A stretch of 64,000 nt of DNA from Candidatus Pantoea gossypiicola (GCF_008632075.1 NZ_VWVM01000002.1:317462-381461); one strand, 5' to 3'. Positions 40,264 through 50,600 are shown, counted from the stretch's first letter. Notes: generated by a model not told the origin, from the sequence alone. Translations and numbers: made by a program.

Positions 40264-40763
40264 CTGACCCGACATCCTGCTAAATAAATCAGTTACTCAG
40301 CACAGAAGAATCCTTTCAGCCATATTTCAGAGCCAGCGATGAGTATGGGACTCTAACCGGAATATAATTTCTTTCTGATTACCGTTAAACTCGCTAACCA
40401 ATTAATTCACCGCAAAGCGCTGCATGCTCACTTTAGCTTTTTATTAATTAATATTGCAGCGATCTCTGTTTAATTTTATCTGGCGCTATTTATTCCGTCT
40501 TCCAGGCCTAATCCTATTTAGCCGACCTTAATGATATCCCTGCGCTTATGAATCAACAAAAATTAACTTATTTTACAAACGATTAGTCAGTTAATCTGGC
40601 TTATATTCCATTTTTTATTTTTTTAACGTACTGATAGATCGTTATGGAATTTGAAGTCGTTTGTGCTTATCGGTAATTTCATTTGTAACAGTCAGACCTT
40701 TAATAGACCTGGCTAAAACTATAAAAAAGACAATACACAGCAACCTCTAACGGGACAGATGAT
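40264..40763. other. AT-rich intergenic stretch before the Cys-rich small gene
   Basis: This 500-base stretch between lpxL and the next gene is clearly richer in A and T than its neighbours (runs such as ATTAATTAATATT and TTTTTTATTTTTTT). I see no coding frame I would support. In E. coli, mdtG lies between lpxL and msyB; it is missing here. Base composition suggests either a degraded region or transferred DNA that came with the small gene at 40764. Confidence 0.6.
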
Positions 40764-41030
40764 ATGAACAAAGGTCTCTACTATTACGTTACTATCGGCA
40801 CCGATCAGGATAATTATCATTTTCTCCATCGAAAAGGGTGCAAACGCCTGCCAGATAAAGAAGAGCTGATATTTATCGGCACCTTATATAATCTGAGCCA
40901 GGCACTTTCGATCGCCAGAATTAATTTTAAGAAAGTGAAGCCCTGTATAAAATGTTGTATCCGCTACTCCGCACCGGTGATTCATGAGTCTGTTCAACCC
41001 GTCCTGCACTTTCCACAAAAGATGATTTGA
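40764..41030 (+). CDS. Small Cys-rich protein of unknown function (88 aa)
   Basis: The 88-aa product has a compact core (about residues 5-72): YYVTIGTD, then HRKGCKRLPD, IGTLYNLSQALSIARINF and CIKCC. The pattern His-x3-Cys, Arg-Leu-Pro, a Gly-hydrophobic strand, an Ala-rich helix and Cys-x2-Cys-Cys looks like a small zinc-binding fold in which one His and two or more Cys meet. I recall similar small domains in Bacteroidetes proteins but cannot name the family. Its codon use is AT-rich relative to flanking genes and the upstream region is AT-rich, so it may be transferred. Start ATG 40764 has only a weak GGGACA site. Confidence 0.7.
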   Translation: MNKGLYYYVTIGTDQDNYHFLHRKGCKRLPDKEELIFIGTLYNLSQALSIARINFKKVKPCIKCCIRYSAPVIHESVQPVLHFPQKMI

Positions 41031-41160
41031 CCCAGGCTGGCGGAAAATGGCTTATTTCCCGCCAGTTGCAACGCCCTGCCCTTTCCCTCCCTCAGATTTC
41101 GTCTATCCTTCACTGAAATCAAAATAATCCGTAGTTAATGAACCCGTAAGGAGAAGAGCG

Positions 41161-41562
41161 ATGAGCATGTACAGTACGTTAGAGGAAGCGATTGATGCTG
41201 CACGTGAGGAGTTCCTCGCTAACAACCCTGAAGTGGATGAAGAAGAAGCTTCGATCGGTCAGTTTGGTCTGCAGAAATATGTGATGCAGGATGGCGATAT
41301 CATGTGGCAGGCTGAGTTCCTGGCAGATGAAGGTGATGCGGGTGAATGTCTGCCTTTCCGCAGTGGCGAAGGCGCACAGGCTATTTTTGATGCTGACTTT
41401 GATGAAGTGGAGCTGCGTCAGGAGTGGTTAGCGGAAAATACGCTGCATGAGTGGGATGATGGCGAATTCCAGCTGGAGCCGCCGCTTGACACCGAAGAGG
41501 GTGAAGCTGCGGCACAAGAGTGGGAGGATGATAACAGCGACTCCGATCGCAGTTATTCGTAA
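41161..41562 (+). CDS. msyB: Acidic protein MsyB
   Basis: Very acidic cytoplasmic protein that as a multicopy plasmid suppresses secretion defects in E. coli and is used as a solubility tag. The 133-aa product is about 30 percent Asp and Glu and shares YATLEEAIDAAREEFL-type and QDGDIMWQAEFLADEGDAGECLP segments with E. coli MsyB, plus NTLHEWDDGEFQLEPPLDTEEG. The C-terminal tail is longer by about nine residues. A GGAGAAG ribosome binding site precedes the ATG. It is convergent with yceK and overlaps it by 10 nt at the ends. Confidence 0.95.
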   Translation: MSMYSTLEEAIDAAREEFLANNPEVDEEEASIGQFGLQKYVMQDGDIMWQAEFLADEGDAGECLPFRSGEGAQAIFDADFDEVELRQEWLAENTLHEWDDGEFQLEPPLDTEEGEAAAQEWEDDNSDSDRSYS

Positions 41563-41795
41563 GGACCGTGACTGGCATCCACCGGTAATAACAGGGTGTC
41601 CACCACCAGTGACAGCGGCAGATCAAGGATGGTCAGAACCCGCCACCCGCTGTCACGCACATCCCACTGCACGCCGGGATAATACTGATTACCGTGCCCC
41701 TGTCCGGGCACGGTACGGCTGATAATACTGCCGCATCCGCTTAAACAGAGCACAGCCGCAATGATAACGCCTGCCTTAAATAACCCTTTCACCAC
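41553..41795 (-). CDS. yceK: YceK lipoprotein, DUF1375
   Basis: Small lipoprotein of unknown function; E. coli YceK is its orthologue. The 80-aa precursor has a lipoprotein signal with lipobox LSGC (Cys21) and Gly next, so the outer membrane is a likely destination. The mature part GSIISRTVPGQGHGNQYYPGVQWDVRD followed by DLPLSLVVDTLLLPVD is highly conserved. The C-terminus ends GPYE. It lies between msyB and opgH, as in E. coli, and its 3' end overlaps that of msyB on the other strand. Confidence 0.94.
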   Translation of the reverse strand: MVKGLFKAGVIIAAVLCLSGCGSIISRTVPGQGHGNQYYPGVQWDVRDSGWRVLTILDLPLSLVVDTLLLPVDASHGPYE

Positions 41796-41891
41796 TGATA
41801 TCCGCCCTGATTAACCGTTTAAATCGTCACACGCTGCCTGCGATGACGCCAGCACTCAATTTATCATCCTGATGCTGTTTTAATCCGATAA

Positions 41892-41917
41892 AAAAAGCGG
41901 CATCGCTGCCGCTTTTT
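41892..41917 (-). terminator. opgGH terminator
   Basis: AAAAAGCGGCA (41892-41902) and TGCCGCTTTTT (41907-41917) form an 11-bp stem with a four-base loop and T runs in both directions; on minus it ends the opgGH transcript 5 nt after the opgH stop. Confidence 0.9.
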
Positions 41918-41921
41918 CAGA

Positions 41922-44474
41922 TTACGCGTTTTTTGCCAGCGCGTGAGGGTTAAGCGTGAGTTTCTGATAACTCTCTACCCACTGATGATACTTGTCCGCA
42001 TTTTCCCACAGTCGGGTATGAACACGGGCCAGCACCACCGGATCGCTGATCAACTGCAAACGCTGCTCGCGACCCAGTTTATCCGGAGCATCGCTCAGCG
42101 CCTGATCGACACGGCGATCGCGGGCATAGTCCAGTAACTGACTCTGCTTATGACGTGATGTCGCCAGTGCCGTTGCCAGCGCGTTAAAGGCGGGATGGAA
42201 CAGGGCATGCATAAAGCCATTTTCCAGCGCGCGTTCGCGGTTCAGCAGCACGTAGCGGTCGGTATCCACCAGTTCCTGCGGCGGCGAGTACTCTTCCGGG
42301 ATCAGGAACAGCTTCGCTCGCTTGCTTTTGAGGCCCAATGTTGCGCGGCTCGACATGACCGAGACAAACGGCGACAGGATCAGTGAGAAGACAATCGGTG
42401 CCAGCCACCACAGGAAGTTAAGATCCAGCAGTCCCATACCAATTGCCCATACCAGGCCCAATGCCATCTGTGAACCGTGACGTTTAAACGCTTCGCTCCA
42501 CGGCGTCGCATCGTCATCACGCTGTGGAGAGTTCCAGACGACTTCCCAGCCAAGGAAAGCACTGGCCACAAACACCGTGTGGAACAGCATGCGCACCGGT
42601 GCCAGTAGCACCGAGAACAGCGTTTCCAGCACCAGTGATGCCAGCAGACGCAGTGGACCACCGTAGGCCTTAGAGCCTTTAAACCAGATCAGCACCACAC
42701 TCAGCATCTTCGGCAGGAACAGAAGCACCATCGTGGTCGAGAAGAGCGCTATGGCCAGCTCGGGACGCCACTGTGGCCAGACCGGGAACAGCTGCCTGGG
42801 TTGCAGGAAGTAGGTCGGTTCCATCAGCGTATGCACCACCTGTAAGGCAGTGGAGAGCGCCAGGAACATGAACCACAGCGGAGCCGACAGGTAAGACATG
42901 ACACCGGTCAGGAACACCGCACGGTGAACCGGGTGCATCCCTTTTACCAGGAACAGGCGGAAGTTCATCAGGTTGCCGTGACACCAGCGGCGATCACGCT
43001 TCAGCTCATCCAGCAGGTTCGGTGGCAGCTCTTCATAGGAACCCGGCAGGTCATAGGCAATCCAGACGCCCCAGCCGGCACGACGCATCAGCGCGGCTTC
43101 AACGAAGTCATGCGACATGATTGAACCGGCAAAGGAGCCTTCACCCGGTAACGGGGCCAGCGCGCAGTGCTCAATAAAGGGTTTCACGCGGATAATGGCG
43201 TTGTGACCCCAGTAGTGAGACTCGCCCAACTGCCAGAAGTGCAGACCAGCAGTAAATAACGGACCGTAGACGCGGGTTGCGAACTGCTGACAGCGCGCAT
43301 AAAGCGTATCCATACCCGAGGCTTTCGGCGACGACTGGATGATACCGGCATTCGGATTCGCATCCATCATGCGTACCAGACCGGTGAGACACTCACCGCT
43401 CATGACGCTATCGGCATCCAGCACCACCATGTAGCTGTAGTTGCTGCCCCAGCGACGGCAGAAGTCATCAATGTTACCGCTTTTACGCTTCACACGACGA
43501 CGGCGACGGCGATAGAAGATCTTGCCTGCCCCGCCGACGTCACGGACCAGTTCCATCCAGGCTTTCTGTTCGGCAACGGCGATATCCGCATCGTAGCTGT
43601 CACTGAGGATGTAGACGTCAAAGTGCTCTGCGTTACCGGTGCGAACCACAGACTCCCAGGTCGCACGCAGACCGGCGTAAACACGCTCTACGTCTTCATT
43701 ACAGATCGGCATAATCAGCGCGGTGCGATGCGCCGGATTCAGCGGCTCATCCCCGACTGTGGAGTAGGAGATGCTGTATTTATCGCGCCCGATCAGCAGC
43801 TGCAGGAAGCCCATCAGGGCGGTCCAGAAACCGGCTGACACCCAGCAGAACAGAATGGCAAACAGGAACAGGATGCCGGTCTGCAGCACATACGGCAGGA
43901 TCTGCATCACTGACTGCTGCCAGTTCTGGTTGATCATCTCCATCGGGTCCAGCAGCGTCCAGCCCTGATAGGGCAGAATGCTTTTCATGTACCAGGTGGC
44001 AACCACGGTCTGGAAAAGGGTCAGGATCAGCAGGATGTAGCGGCGAATCGAACCGACATGACGCCACTTCTCTTCAGCACGCTGCTCTTCCGCATTGGCA
44101 TAACGCGGCACCGATTTGTGACCACGCAGTGAGTCCCAGGCACGGGCAACCGGGTTGGTACGCCAGGCTTCCGGGAACATCAGTGAGCGTTTAACCTTCG
44201 GCATCGCTTTCAGCGTGGTACGGTCAAGATAATCTTTACCCAACTGCTGGCCGTCGGCCAGCGAATCGGGCCAGGCCATTTCGACCCGCGATGAGACCGA
44301 TTTTAACGGCGCATCGTCGGGGCGATCACTGGCTGCGACATCCCTGCCCAGCGCATCATGGATGAAGTGGAACTCGCCGGCATTCTGCAATGAGACGCTC
44401 AGGCGGGCCTTCCCTGCCGCATCCAGCGGCAGAGATTCCACATAACGTTGAGGTGTAAAAGTGGATTTATTCAT
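41922..44474 (-). CDS. opgH: Glucans biosynthesis glucosyltransferase OpgH
   Basis: Inner-membrane glucosyltransferase that makes the beta-1,2-linked backbone of osmoregulated periplasmic glucans from UDP-glucose. It also acts as a nutrient-dependent division inhibitor in E. coli. The 850-aa protein has membrane segments near residues 140-160 and 195-215 and four or more after 515, and a GT2 domain (about 245-480) with VVLDADSVM (DXD) and the acceptor-site motif [12 protein letters not shown]. Its start overlaps the opgG stop by 8 nt, so the two are translationally coupled. A strong terminator lies just beyond. Confidence 0.97.
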   Translation of the reverse strand: MNKSTFTPQRYVESLPLDAAGKARLSVSLQNAGEFHFIHDALGRDVAASDRPDDAPLKSVSSRVEMAWPDSLADGQQLGKDYLDRTTLKAMPKVKRSLMFPEAWRTNPVARAWDSLRGHKSVPRYANAEEQRAEEKWRHVGSIRRYILLILTLFQTVVATWYMKSILPYQGWTLLDPMEMINQNWQQSVMQILPYVLQTGILFLFAILFCWVSAGFWTALMGFLQLLIGRDKYSISYSTVGDEPLNPAHRTALIMPICNEDVERVYAGLRATWESVVRTGNAEHFDVYILSDSYDADIAVAEQKAWMELVRDVGGAGKIFYRRRRRRVKRKSGNIDDFCRRWGSNYSYMVVLDADSVMSGECLTGLVRMMDANPNAGIIQSSPKASGMDTLYARCQQFATRVYGPLFTAGLHFWQLGESHYWGHNAIIRVKPFIEHCALAPLPGEGSFAGSIMSHDFVEAALMRRAGWGVWIAYDLPGSYEELPPNLLDELKRDRRWCHGNLMNFRLFLVKGMHPVHRAVFLTGVMSYLSAPLWFMFLALSTALQVVHTLMEPTYFLQPRQLFPVWPQWRPELAIALFSTTMVLLFLPKMLSVVLIWFKGSKAYGGPLRLLASLVLETLFSVLLAPVRMLFHTVFVASAFLGWEVVWNSPQRDDDATPWSEAFKRHGSQMALGLVWAIGMGLLDLNFLWWLAPIVFSLILSPFVSVMSSRATLGLKSKRAKLFLIPEEYSPPQELVDTDRYVLLNRERALENGFMHALFHPAFNALATALATSRHKQSQLLDYARDRRVDQALSDAPDKLGREQRLQLISDPVVLARVHTRLWENADKYHQWVESYQKLTLNPHALAKNA

Positions 44475-46032
44475 TGGCAGGTAACTGATAGCTCCAGGTT
44501 TCCGTCAATGTCTTGTCGCCGCTTACCAGGGCCGCACGCATTTCGGTGGACTGTTTGGCATCTTTTACACGCAGACGCAACACCAGACGCCAGCCTTTGG
44601 TGACCGGGTTATAACGTACGCTCTGCTCGACCACATCAGCATTTTTGCCGACGCTGACCTGCGGTGCCACCTGGCTGTTTTCCGCCATCTTACTCATGTC
44701 TTTACCCACGAAGTCGATGGTGAAAGCCACGGTGCCATCCGGCTGACGCACGAGATTAGACTGCTTCACGTCACCCGCTGAACGGAGGGTGTTTTTGACC
44801 CAGGCCGTATCGTCGGAGTGCAGCTGGTTTTCATCGCGTGAGAAGTGCAGACGATATTTGAAGTTCATCTCTTTGCCAGGCTCTGGCAGCGTCTCTGGCG
44901 TCCAGAACGCAACGATGTTGTCGTTGGTTTCGTCGGCCGTCGGGATTTCAACCAGTTCGACCCGGCCTTTACCCCAGTCGCCGATTGGCTCAACCCAGCC
45001 GCTTGGACGCAGATCATAGCGGTCATCAAGATCCTGATAGTTGTTAAAGTCACGCCCGCGCTGCAGCAGACCAAAGCCTTTTGGATTCTCGATAGTATAG
45101 GTGCTCACCGCCAGATGACGCGGGTTATTCAGCGGACGCCAAATCCACTCCCCGTTGCCATTGTGGATTGAGAGACCGTCAGAGTCGTGCAGAGCCGGAC
45201 GGAAGTTGTTCACCGTAGATGGCTGGTTCTGCCCGAACAGGAACATACTGGTCAGCGGCGCAATACCCAGTTTGCCAACGTTATCACGCAGGTAGACTTT
45301 TGACTGCACATCAACGGTTGACGCCTCACCCGGATGCAGCACAAAGCGATACGCACCCGCCGCGCGCGGCGAATCGAGCAGTGCATAGATCACCAGCTGT
45401 TTGTCCTGTGGTTTCGGACGCTGAATCCAGAACTCTTTGAAACGCGGGAACTCTTCACCAGACGGCAGCGCCGTATCGATGGCAAGTCCACGCGCCGACA
45501 GGCCATAAACCTGACCGGCACCGATCACCCGGAAGTAGCTGGCACCCAGGAAGCTGGCGATCTCATCGTTTTTACCCTTGTTGTTCAGGGGATAAAGGAC
45601 TTTGAAACCGGCAAAACCGAGGTTTTTCACCGCATCCGCGTCATGTTTTACATTACCGAAATTAAAATAATCGGGGTTGTATTTAATCTCGCGCACCGCG
45701 CTGGCGGTCACTTCGTTAATCTGCACCGGGGTATCGAAGTACATGCCCTGATGATAGAACTCCAGCTTGAATGGCGTGCGCAGTTTGCCCCAATACGCTT
45801 TATCGTGGTTAAACTGGATCTGCTGATAATCAGCAAATTTCATTTCACGAAATTGAGAGGGTAAATTGCTTTTAGGCGCTTCGAAGCTTTTCCCTGCCAA
45901 CGCTTTGGCTTGTTTTGCAACATCATCGATATTAAACGCCCAACTGTTATTAGCGTACAACGCCAGCAGAACTGCAGTACCAATCCAGCGTACCTTCATC
46001 AGTCCGGCTTTATTTTTTTCTTTAGTCAGCAC
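44467..46032 (-). CDS. opgG: Glucans biosynthesis protein OpgG
   Basis: Periplasmic protein that adds beta-1,6 branches to osmoregulated periplasmic glucans. The precursor has a Sec signal peptide ending ALYANNSWA, then [18 protein letters not shown] and [21 protein letters not shown]. Two starts are possible: GTG 46032 (521 aa), 2 nt after a run of G, and ATG 45999 (510 aa), which is closer to the E. coli length but lacks a ribosome binding site. I give the longer one. An ATG 2 nt upstream of the GTG opens a two-codon frame (ATG TGC TGA). It is divergent from opgC, as in E. coli. Confidence 0.93.
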   Translation of the reverse strand: MLTKEKNKAGLMKVRWIGTAVLLALYANNSWAFNIDDVAKQAKALAGKSFEAPKSNLPSQFREMKFADYQQIQFNHDKAYWGKLRTPFKLEFYHQGMYFDTPVQINEVTASAVREIKYNPDYFNFGNVKHDADAVKNLGFAGFKVLYPLNNKGKNDEIASFLGASYFRVIGAGQVYGLSARGLAIDTALPSGEEFPRFKEFWIQRPKPQDKQLVIYALLDSPRAAGAYRFVLHPGEASTVDVQSKVYLRDNVGKLGIAPLTSMFLFGQNQPSTVNNFRPALHDSDGLSIHNGNGEWIWRPLNNPRHLAVSTYTIENPKGFGLLQRGRDFNNYQDLDDRYDLRPSGWVEPIGDWGKGRVELVEIPTADETNDNIVAFWTPETLPEPGKEMNFKYRLHFSRDENQLHSDDTAWVKNTLRSAGDVKQSNLVRQPDGTVAFTIDFVGKDMSKMAENSQVAPQVSVGKNADVVEQSVRYNPVTKGWRLVLRLRVKDAKQSTEMRAALVSGDKTLTETWSYQLPANE

Positions 46033-46270
46033 ATCCCCCCCTTTCGTGTGCTTAAATCAAACCCGTTTATCTTAAAGGATTATTCGGTTTTCCGACAGCT
46101 TATGCGCAACATTGTTCCCGCATTTAGTCAGGCTTAACGCTACTTTTAGGACAATTAGACACTACGGATTCCACTGATAGTATACCCGGTTTATCCCAGG
46201 TAGAATTTTGCCCGAGCATAATCCGGTTTCAGGGTGAAACTGGCCAAACGTACTAACGAACTGGAACTTT

Positions 46271-47413
46271 ATGAGTACTGTAAAACCTGAACGTGAATAC
46301 TTCCTCGACTCCATCCGCGCATATCTGATGTTACTGGGGGTGCCGTTTCACGTTTCCCTCATCTACTCAGCACAGAAATGGGCAGTAAACAGCCAGGAGG
46401 CCTCGGTATGGCTGACGCTGCTGAATGATTTTATTCATGCGTTTCGTATGCAGGTCTTTTTTGTCATCTCGGGTTACTTCTCCTACATGCTGTATCTGCG
46501 CTATCAGCCGCGTCGTTTCCTGAAGGTGCGTCTGGAGCGTGTCGGGATCCCCATGCTCACCGCCGTGCCGCTGATTACGCTGCCGCAATTTTTCATGCTG
46601 AAAGCCTGGACAGATAAGCTGGCAGACTGGCCCCGCTTCACCCCCTATCAGAAGTTTAATAACCTGATGTGGGAGCTGATTTCGCACCTGTGGTTTCTGG
46701 TGGTGCTGGTGATGCTGACCACGCTGGGTATGGTGACGTTTCGCTGGCTGCGCGACCAGCACCGCGCCATAGACTACACGCGGGTCGGCTGGGGTACGCT
46801 GACGGTGGGTGTACTGGCCTGGGCCCTGCTCTGGTGTGTGTTCCGCCGTCTGGTGTTTATCTTCCAGCCCGCCTGGCTGATGGATGGTCTGTTCAATATC
46901 ATCGTGATGCAGACGCTCTTCTACCTGCCCTTCTTTATGCTGGGCGCACTGGCGTGGAAGCATCCGCCGCTGAAAGCGCTGTTTGTGCGGTTTAATCCGG
47001 TGATGTGGATAGGTGCAGTGCTGATGTTTGTCGCTTACTGCACAAACCAGCGTATGAGCAGTGGTGATGGCTGGCTGTATGAGCTGGATGCGCTGATTAC
47101 CACGCTGATGGGGCTCTGCATGCTTAATGTCTGCTTCTGCTTTGGTCATAAGCTGTTGAATGCCCATTCACCACGCATTATGTATCTGGTTAATGCGTCG
47201 CTGTTTATCTATCTGGTGCATCATCCGCTGACGCTGCTGTATGGCATTTATGTCACGCCGCGCATCGAAAACAACACGCTGGGCTTCTTCGTTGGCCTGC
47301 TGATGGTGTTTGGCATCGCCTTTCTGCTGTATGAGATCCACCTGCGCATTCCACTGCTGCGCTTCCTGTTCTCAGGGAAGTTTGAGCGCAAACAGGTCGG
47401 ACAAGGGCATTGA
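46271..47413 (+). CDS. opgC: Glucans biosynthesis protein OpgC
   Basis: Inner-membrane acyltransferase (acyltransferase-3 family) that succinylates osmoregulated periplasmic glucans. The 380-aa protein has about ten membrane segments. It starts with [26 protein letters not shown] and includes [21 protein letters not shown] and [13 protein letters not shown], which are conserved in OpgC. It is divergent from opgGH, so the intergenic 238 nt controls both. The ATG is preceded by GGAAC rather than a classic ribosome binding site. Confidence 0.94.
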   Translation: MSTVKPEREYFLDSIRAYLMLLGVPFHVSLIYSAQKWAVNSQEASVWLTLLNDFIHAFRMQVFFVISGYFSYMLYLRYQPRRFLKVRLERVGIPMLTAVPLITLPQFFMLKAWTDKLADWPRFTPYQKFNNLMWELISHLWFLVVLVMLTTLGMVTFRWLRDQHRAIDYTRVGWGTLTVGVLAWALLWCVFRRLVFIFQPAWLMDGLFNIIVMQTLFYLPFFMLGALAWKHPPLKALFVRFNPVMWIGAVLMFVAYCTNQRMSSGDGWLYELDALITTLMGLCMLNVCFCFGHKLLNAHSPRIMYLVNASLFIYLVHHPLTLLYGIYVTPRIENNTLGFFVGLLMVFGIAFLLYEIHLRIPLLRFLFSGKFERKQVGQGH

Positions 47414-47479
47414 TGGTGTTATATACAGACAGCACAAAAACTTAAAGCGATGGGAGCAAACGCCAGTAGCAAAGCATAG

Positions 47480-47657
47480 CGGGCCATGGACAAAAACGCC
47501 GGGAGCGTTTTTGAACAACGCAACGCGTTGGCCCGGCAACGGGCGCACCTCAGGGATGAGGTGCGTAATCGCCCGCGCTGAGCCCGCCAGGGATGGCGGG
47601 TTTTGCGTCTTTGCGAAGGGCGTATGCTCCCTGAGCCCGCGCAGGGTCCATCCTGGA
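47480..47657 (+). repeat. Cluster of hairpins with GGGA-containing loops
   Basis: Between opgC and clsC I find three neighbouring hairpins whose loops hold GGGA. The first (47491-47513) has a 9-bp stem and CGGGA loop, closed by CGGGCCA/TGGCCCG at 47480-47486 and 47529-47535. The second (47544-47565) has a 9-bp stem and a GGGA tetraloop, closed by CGGG/CCCG. The third (47583-47600) has a 7-bp stem and GGGA tetraloop followed by TTTT. A weaker stem CCCTG/CAGGG (47629-47646) and a TGGA stem follow. The sequence CAGGGATG occurs twice. Confidence 0.85.
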
Positions 47658-47659
47658 TC

Positions 47660-49120
47660 TTAAAGCAGCCACTCAATCGGCAGTCGCCACACTAACCGCA
47701 CCTGCAGCCGTTGCCACCAGGAGCAGCCCGGCTCGTGTTTATGCACGATCTGTTGCGGCTCATCGGGATACTCCAGCCAGTTGACTCTTCCCCATTTATC
47801 CAGCCGCAGCGTCCATGCCCGATCACGCATCGACTGGCTGAAGCGCTGATGCGTTTCTCCGGCCAGCGCCGCACTCTCGATAACCAGTCCCATCTCGGTA
47901 TTCAGCACCGCTGAACGGGGATCGAAGTTAAACGAGCCGATAAACAGCGTCTGTTGATCCACCGAAAAGGTTTTCGCATGCAGGCTGGAGCCAGAGTTAC
48001 CGGTTAATCCCCGGTCGTGCGGGGCTTCAGGGACGCCCGCCTGCGGTTTCAGTTCATAGAGCGCAATGCCGTGGCGCAGCAACTTTTTACGCCATTTGGC
48101 GTACCCGGCATGAACAATCGACACATCGTTGGCTGCCAGCGAGTTGGTCAGAATGGCAATTTTCACCCTTTTGCGCTTCAGCGCCAGCAACTGGGCGACG
48201 CCTGCGCGGGTTGGTACAAAGTAGGCAGAGATGATGTCGAACTGCTCCTGCGGCGTGCCAATCACCTCCAGCATCCGCTGCGGCAGCAGGCTTCTGGCGC
48301 GCGCTTTACCCAGCCCTTTACGCGGATCGTCACTCAGCAGGCGCGCTTTTGCCCAGGTCAGCGCCAGCGTACCCTCTTCCAGCTCCTGCAGCAGCGATGA
48401 ATTTTCCAGCCGCTGCAGATAGCGCTGTACCGGCTCACTGTGACGCCATTCTGCTGGCAGACTCACACTGTCCTCTTCCGGCGTCTCATCATCCAGCACC
48501 TTCTGCAGCGGGGATACCGGCTTACTATGCCAGTAGCGTTCAAAATCCTCTGCAACCTCTTTCACTACCGGGCCTATCGCCATCACGTCGAGATCGGCAA
48601 ACAGCGGTTCATTACCGGTGCCGAAATATTCGTCGCCGACATTGCGGCCGCCGACTACGGTCGTCACGCCATCCACCGTAAAGCTTTTGTTATGCATGCG
48701 GCGGTTCAGACGGGCAAAATCGGTGAGATAGCCCAGTGCTCGCAGGGTGCGAAATGAGAATGGATTAAACAGCCGGACCTCAATATTGGGATGGCGATTA
48801 AGCTGGGCCAGCGTATCGTCCAGGCCCGGCGTATTATTATCATCCAGCAACAGCCGTACCTTCACGCCGCGTCGGGCTGCCTCCAGTACGGCGCTGAACA
48901 GCAGTCGGCCCGAGAGATCGTTTTGCCAGATGTAATACTGAATATCGAGTGAACACTCCGCTTTCTGCATCAGCAGATAACGGGCAGCAAAGGCATCCAG
49001 CCCATCGCTCAACTGATGGACACCGCTCAGCCCTGGGTGGCGCTGACACTGAGGCTCCAGCCGTGTTTCCAGCCAGCTGGTCTGTTCTGATGGCTGCGAG
49101 AGCTCAAACGCTTCGGTCAT
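47660..49120 (-). CDS. clsC: Cardiolipin synthase C
   Basis: Phospholipase D-family enzyme that makes cardiolipin from phosphatidylglycerol and phosphatidylethanolamine (YmdC in E. coli). I chose ATG 49120 (MTEAFELSQPSEQTSWLE), with AGGGA at good spacing, instead of the longer frame to 49255. The 486-aa product has the two catalytic HxK motifs: HNKSFTVDG and HAKTFSVDQ. It lies next to opgC as in E. coli, although the hairpin cluster lies between. No N-terminal membrane helix is obvious; the protein may be peripheral. Confidence 0.94.
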   Translation of the reverse strand: MTEAFELSQPSEQTSWLETRLEPQCQRHPGLSGVHQLSDGLDAFAARYLLMQKAECSLDIQYYIWQNDLSGRLLFSAVLEAARRGVKVRLLLDDNNTPGLDDTLAQLNRHPNIEVRLFNPFSFRTLRALGYLTDFARLNRRMHNKSFTVDGVTTVVGGRNVGDEYFGTGNEPLFADLDVMAIGPVVKEVAEDFERYWHSKPVSPLQKVLDDETPEEDSVSLPAEWRHSEPVQRYLQRLENSSLLQELEEGTLALTWAKARLLSDDPRKGLGKARARSLLPQRMLEVIGTPQEQFDIISAYFVPTRAGVAQLLALKRKRVKIAILTNSLAANDVSIVHAGYAKWRKKLLRHGIALYELKPQAGVPEAPHDRGLTGNSGSSLHAKTFSVDQQTLFIGSFNFDPRSAVLNTEMGLVIESAALAGETHQRFSQSMRDRAWTLRLDKWGRVNWLEYPDEPQQIVHKHEPGCSWWQRLQVRLVWRLPIEWLL

Positions 49121-49275
49121 GAAAATTCCCTGTAAAGTGCAGTTATTTTTATTATTCCCCGGCACGGCGTCTGACGCCATACCTCTGCGCCGATTGAGTG
49201 AGCGGTCATGGGCGTTTTTTAGTCTAGACTTAACCGGACGATCTGTGACCGGCATTTGTCCGGCAGGAGAGGAAT

Positions 49276-50439
49276 ATGTCCCATCAATCCCTTACAGATG
49301 CCCGCCAGCGCTACCATCCCAGCCTGTTTCGCAGCTTTTTCCAGGGCAGTTTCCCCTGCTCCACCGCCTGCCGTACGCCAGGGAAACGGCTGGATATGGT
49401 GATCAGCAGCGGACACGATATGCTGCTGGAAAAAGATTATGCCGCACTGGCTGAGCAGCATCTGCTCACCGCCCGCGACGGTGCGCGCTGGCATCTGATT
49501 GAAAAGATTCCAGGTCATTATGACTGGCAGAGCTTTCTGCCCATGGTTGATGCCGCACGACGTCAGCAGATGGAGATTATCTGGGAGCTGGCGCACTTCG
49601 GTTATCCCGATCATCTTAATATCTGGAAAGCCGAATTTGTTGATCATTTTAGCCGGTTCGCCCGCGCGATGGCGCAACTGATGCGCGACCAGGGCATTGA
49701 GCGCCCCTTCTTTACGCCGGTGAATCAAATCTCATTCTGGTCATGGGCTGGTGCGGATGTCGCCTGGTTTAATCCTCATGCCGCACAGCGTGGTAAAGAG
49801 CTGAAGCGCCAGCTGGTCCGTGCCTCGCTGGCGGCGATTCATGCGATTCGTGAAGTCTATCCGGAGGCACGCTTTGTGCTGACCGACCCGCTGGTTCAGA
49901 TTGCCCATCATCCCGATAACCCGGACAGCAAGCCTTATGCCGATGCGCATCATCAGGCGCAGTTTGAAGCCTGGGATATGCTGGCTGGCCGCGTTGATAA
50001 GGAGTTAGGCGGCAGTGAAGATTGCCTGGATATCCTCGGTCTGAACTACTATCCCGACAACCACTGGTTTTTTCCCGATCAGCCGATGCTACAGGATGAT
50101 CCGGTGCGCGAGCCGCTGCATATTCTGCTGGCGCAGTGCTGGCAGCGCTTCCGGCGCCCGATGCTGATTGCCGAAACCGGCGCAGAGGGTGACTCGCGTG
50201 CGCCCTGGCTGCAGGAGGTCAGTGAGAACGTGGCGGTGGCGCTGGATCAGGGCATTGCGGTGGAGGGTATTTCGCTCTATCCCGTGGTGGAGTATCCCGC
50301 CTGGGCAGATGATCGGCGTTCGCCAGGTCCGCTGCTGGGACTCGCCGATCCTAATGGCAACCGAAACCTGCATGAGGCGTTAGCGCTGGTGTTGCGCAGT
50401 CAGCAGATTAAGTTTGCGACGCGTAATCAGACAGGCTGA
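49276..50439 (+). CDS. Beta-glucosidase-like clan GH-A protein, possibly inactive
   Basis: The 387-aa protein has the (beta/alpha)8 look of clan GH-A glycosidases: WELAHFGYPDHL, TPVNQISFWSWAGADVAWFNP, LGLNYYPDNHWF, LIAETGAEGDSRAPWL and GISLYPVVEYPAWADD. Related proteins carry NE at the acid/base position of strand 4; here residue 151 is Gln (codon CAA at 49726-49728). The expected nucleophile Glu300 in IAETGAEG is present. A strong ribosome binding site (GGAGAGG) precedes ATG 49276. There is no signal peptide, so it is cytoplasmic. No E. coli counterpart lies here. Substrate unknown. Confidence 0.8.
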   Translation: MSHQSLTDARQRYHPSLFRSFFQGSFPCSTACRTPGKRLDMVISSGHDMLLEKDYAALAEQHLLTARDGARWHLIEKIPGHYDWQSFLPMVDAARRQQMEIIWELAHFGYPDHLNIWKAEFVDHFSRFARAMAQLMRDQGIERPFFTPVNQISFWSWAGADVAWFNPHAAQRGKELKRQLVRASLAAIHAIREVYPEARFVLTDPLVQIAHHPDNPDSKPYADAHHQAQFEAWDMLAGRVDKELGGSEDCLDILGLNYYPDNHWFFPDQPMLQDDPVREPLHILLAQCWQRFRRPMLIAETGAEGDSRAPWLQEVSENVAVALDQGIAVEGISLYPVVEYPAWADDRRSPGPLLGLADPNGNRNLHEALALVLRSQQIKFATRNQTG

Positions 50440-50600
50440 GACGGTAGCTTTTTGGGATGACAGGACTGAACGTCGAGCGTGGGGTCGGCAGGATGACGAA
50501 CGTCGGTCAGCCAGACCATCGTAAACAGGAACGTCACCCCGATCAGGCAGGCAGCCAGTAAACCGATAATTGCGATTAATTTATCATCTCCGGAGTCCAT
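50427..50600 (-). CDS. Small single-span membrane protein (57 aa)
   Basis: Translation from ATG 50600 gives 57 residues: an acidic MDSGDDK start, one hydrophobic segment of about 25 residues (LIAIIGLLAACLIGVTFLFT), then a polar tail with DVRHPADP and a Cys. An AAGGAGAAGG ribosome binding site lies at the right distance. It lies 40 nt after another small membrane protein (50641-50784), so the two probably form an operon. Its end overlaps the end of the convergent beta-glucosidase-like gene by 13 nt. I do not recognise a family. Confidence 0.75.
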   Translation of the reverse strand: MDSGDDKLIAIIGLLAACLIGVTFLFTMVWLTDVRHPADPTLDVQSCHPKKLPSQPV

